From Aminobacter anthyllidis (GTDB lineage Bacteria; Pseudomonadota; Alphaproteobacteria; Rhizobiales; Rhizobiaceae): DNA of 64,000 nt. Location: the NCBI RefSeq assembly GCF_018555685.1, contig NZ_JAFLWW010000003.1:248001-312000 (forward strand), written 5' to 3'. The position numbers were made by a program, and so were the translations under genes. Every line of letters begins with the position of its first letter. Positions within the stretch are counted from its first letter, which is position 1. Shown here piece by piece: positions 63,270 through 64,000 of the stretch. The notes beneath the pieces were generated by a model, which saw nothing but the letters and a program-made list of their open reading frames with translations, ran no database searches and was not told where the DNA came from.

Positions 63270-64000
63270 ATGAGCAATCCCGTCAAGGGCCGCCCGCCCC
63301 GCGTCGGCGACGCTCCCGCCTTCCGCCGCACCCTGATCGGCATCGTGCTGGCCCTGGTCGCCATCGTCATCATTGCGCCATTGGCCGTCATCGGCTACCA
63401 GGCATTTTCGCAAGGCCTCCAGGTCTATGCGGCGGCGATCGCCCATCCCGACACGCTGCACGCCATCGGCCTGACCGTCGTCACCGCGCTGATCGCCGTT
63501 CCGATCAACACCGCCTTCGGTGTTGCCGCCGCCTGGGCGATCACAAAATTCGACTTCTGGGGCCGTCGCTTCCTGCTGGTCGTCATCGAAATCCCCTTCT
63601 CGATCTCGCCCATCGTCGCCGGCGTCGCCTACCTCTTCGTCTACGGCCTGCAGGGCCTGTTCGGGCCGGCTCTTGACTCGGCCGACATCAAGATCCTGTT
63701 CGCCCTGCCCGGTATCGTGCTGGCCTCGATGTTCGTCACCGCTCCCTTCGTCGCCCGCGAGCTGATCCCGCTGATGCAGGCACAAGGGCGCGACCTGGAG
63801 GAAGCCGCGACATCGCTCGGCGCCTCGGGCTGGCGCACCTTCTTCTCGGTCACGCTGCCCAACATCCGCTGGGCGCTGCTCTATGGCGTGGTGCTGTGCA
63901 ACGCGCGTGTCATGGGCGAGTTCGGCGCGGTGTCTGTGGTGTCAGGCAACATTCGCGGCCAGACCAACACGCTGCCGCTCCATATCGAACTGCTCTACCA
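63270..64000 (+). CDS. cysW: sulfate ABC transporter permease CysW (partial)
   Basis: Open to the end of the window: 243 codons of an expected 285 or so. Starts MSNPVKGRPPRVGDAP; membrane segments follow, with IEIPFSISPIVAGVAYLFVYG (part), LEEAATSLGASGWRTFFSVTLP (part; EAA loop) and MGEFGAVSVVSGNIRGQTNTLP, typical of CysW. Partner of CysT; the ATPase gene cysA is expected just beyond. Confidence 0.92.
   Translation, partial: MSNPVKGRPPRVGDAPAFRRTLIGIVLALVAIVIIAPLAVIGYQAFSQGLQVYAAAIAHPDTLHAIGLTVVTALIAVPINTAFGVAAAWAITKFDFWGRRFLLVVIEIPFSISPIVAGVAYLFVYGLQGLFGPALDSADIKILFALPGIVLASMFVTAPFVARELIPLMQAQGRDLEEAATSLGASGWRTFFSVTLPNIRWALLYGVVLCNARVMGEFGAVSVVSGNIRGQTNTLPLHIELLY

Overview
The window is high-GC DNA from an alphaproteobacterium of the order Hyphomicrobiales (Rhizobiales). 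The gene order nuoA-N / birA / rnj / mce / DUF1467 / proS / lolC / lolD, the aerobic cobalamin genes (cobG, cobN, cobW) and the palindromic intergenic repeats point to the Phyllobacteriaceae, something like Mesorhizobium or Aminobacter. The placement rests on gene order and protein character; no marker gene such as 16S rRNA is present.

Layout. 1-1.7 kb: the end of a GcvT-domain oxidoreductase and a creatininase-family hydrolase. 2-6.9 kb: a first cobalamin block with a phosphatase coupled to cobC, a divergent cobD, and a riboswitch-led cbtB-cbtA-cobU-cobO operon (cobalt uptake, adenosylation, nucleotide loop). 6.9-17.2 kb: housekeeping and accessory genes, including chaC, an acyltransferase-like membrane protein with a methyltransferase, a CPBP protease, mgtE, a divergent MerR regulator / heavy-metal P-type ATPase pair, tRNA-Leu(GAG), lipB and a 28-residue membrane peptide. 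17.4-22.6 kb: proS-lolC-lolD and, downstream of it, a decayed tandem copy in which lolC is intact, lolD is cut before Walker A, and proS is reduced in frame to 50 codons. 22.8-23 kb: a probable independent sRNA. 23-42 kb: DUF1467, mce, RNase J, birA and the full 14-gene complex I operon with one extra helix-hairpin-helix gene between nuoG and nuoF. 42.4-43.6 kb: a YcaQ/AlkX-type protein.

43.6-61.1 kb: the main cobalamin cluster, led by a second cobalamin riboswitch whose downstream sequence can form two mutually exclusive hairpins around the Shine-Dalgarno sequence. It encodes DUF1636, CobW, CobN, CobG, CobH, CobI, CobJ, CobK, CobL, CobE, CobM, CbiD, CobA, CobB, CobS (CobV) and CobT (CobU). 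CbiD is present and CobF is not seen, so the corrin pathway looks like an aerobic/anaerobic hybrid. 61.2-64 kb: a sulfate/thiosulfate ABC transporter (sbp, cysT, cysW); cysW runs off the window.

The most striking signals are: palindromic repeat elements inserted in frame inside cobN (twice) and cobG (once), two of which have 55-59 bp inverted arms and are read as the same peptides; the decayed proS-lolC-lolD duplication with a deletion at a 6-bp direct repeat; the sequence-sequestering switch downstream of the second riboswitch; and a phosphatase translationally coupled to cobC that could supply the phosphatase step of nucleotide-loop assembly. I found no CRISPR array, prophage, insertion sequence or defence system.
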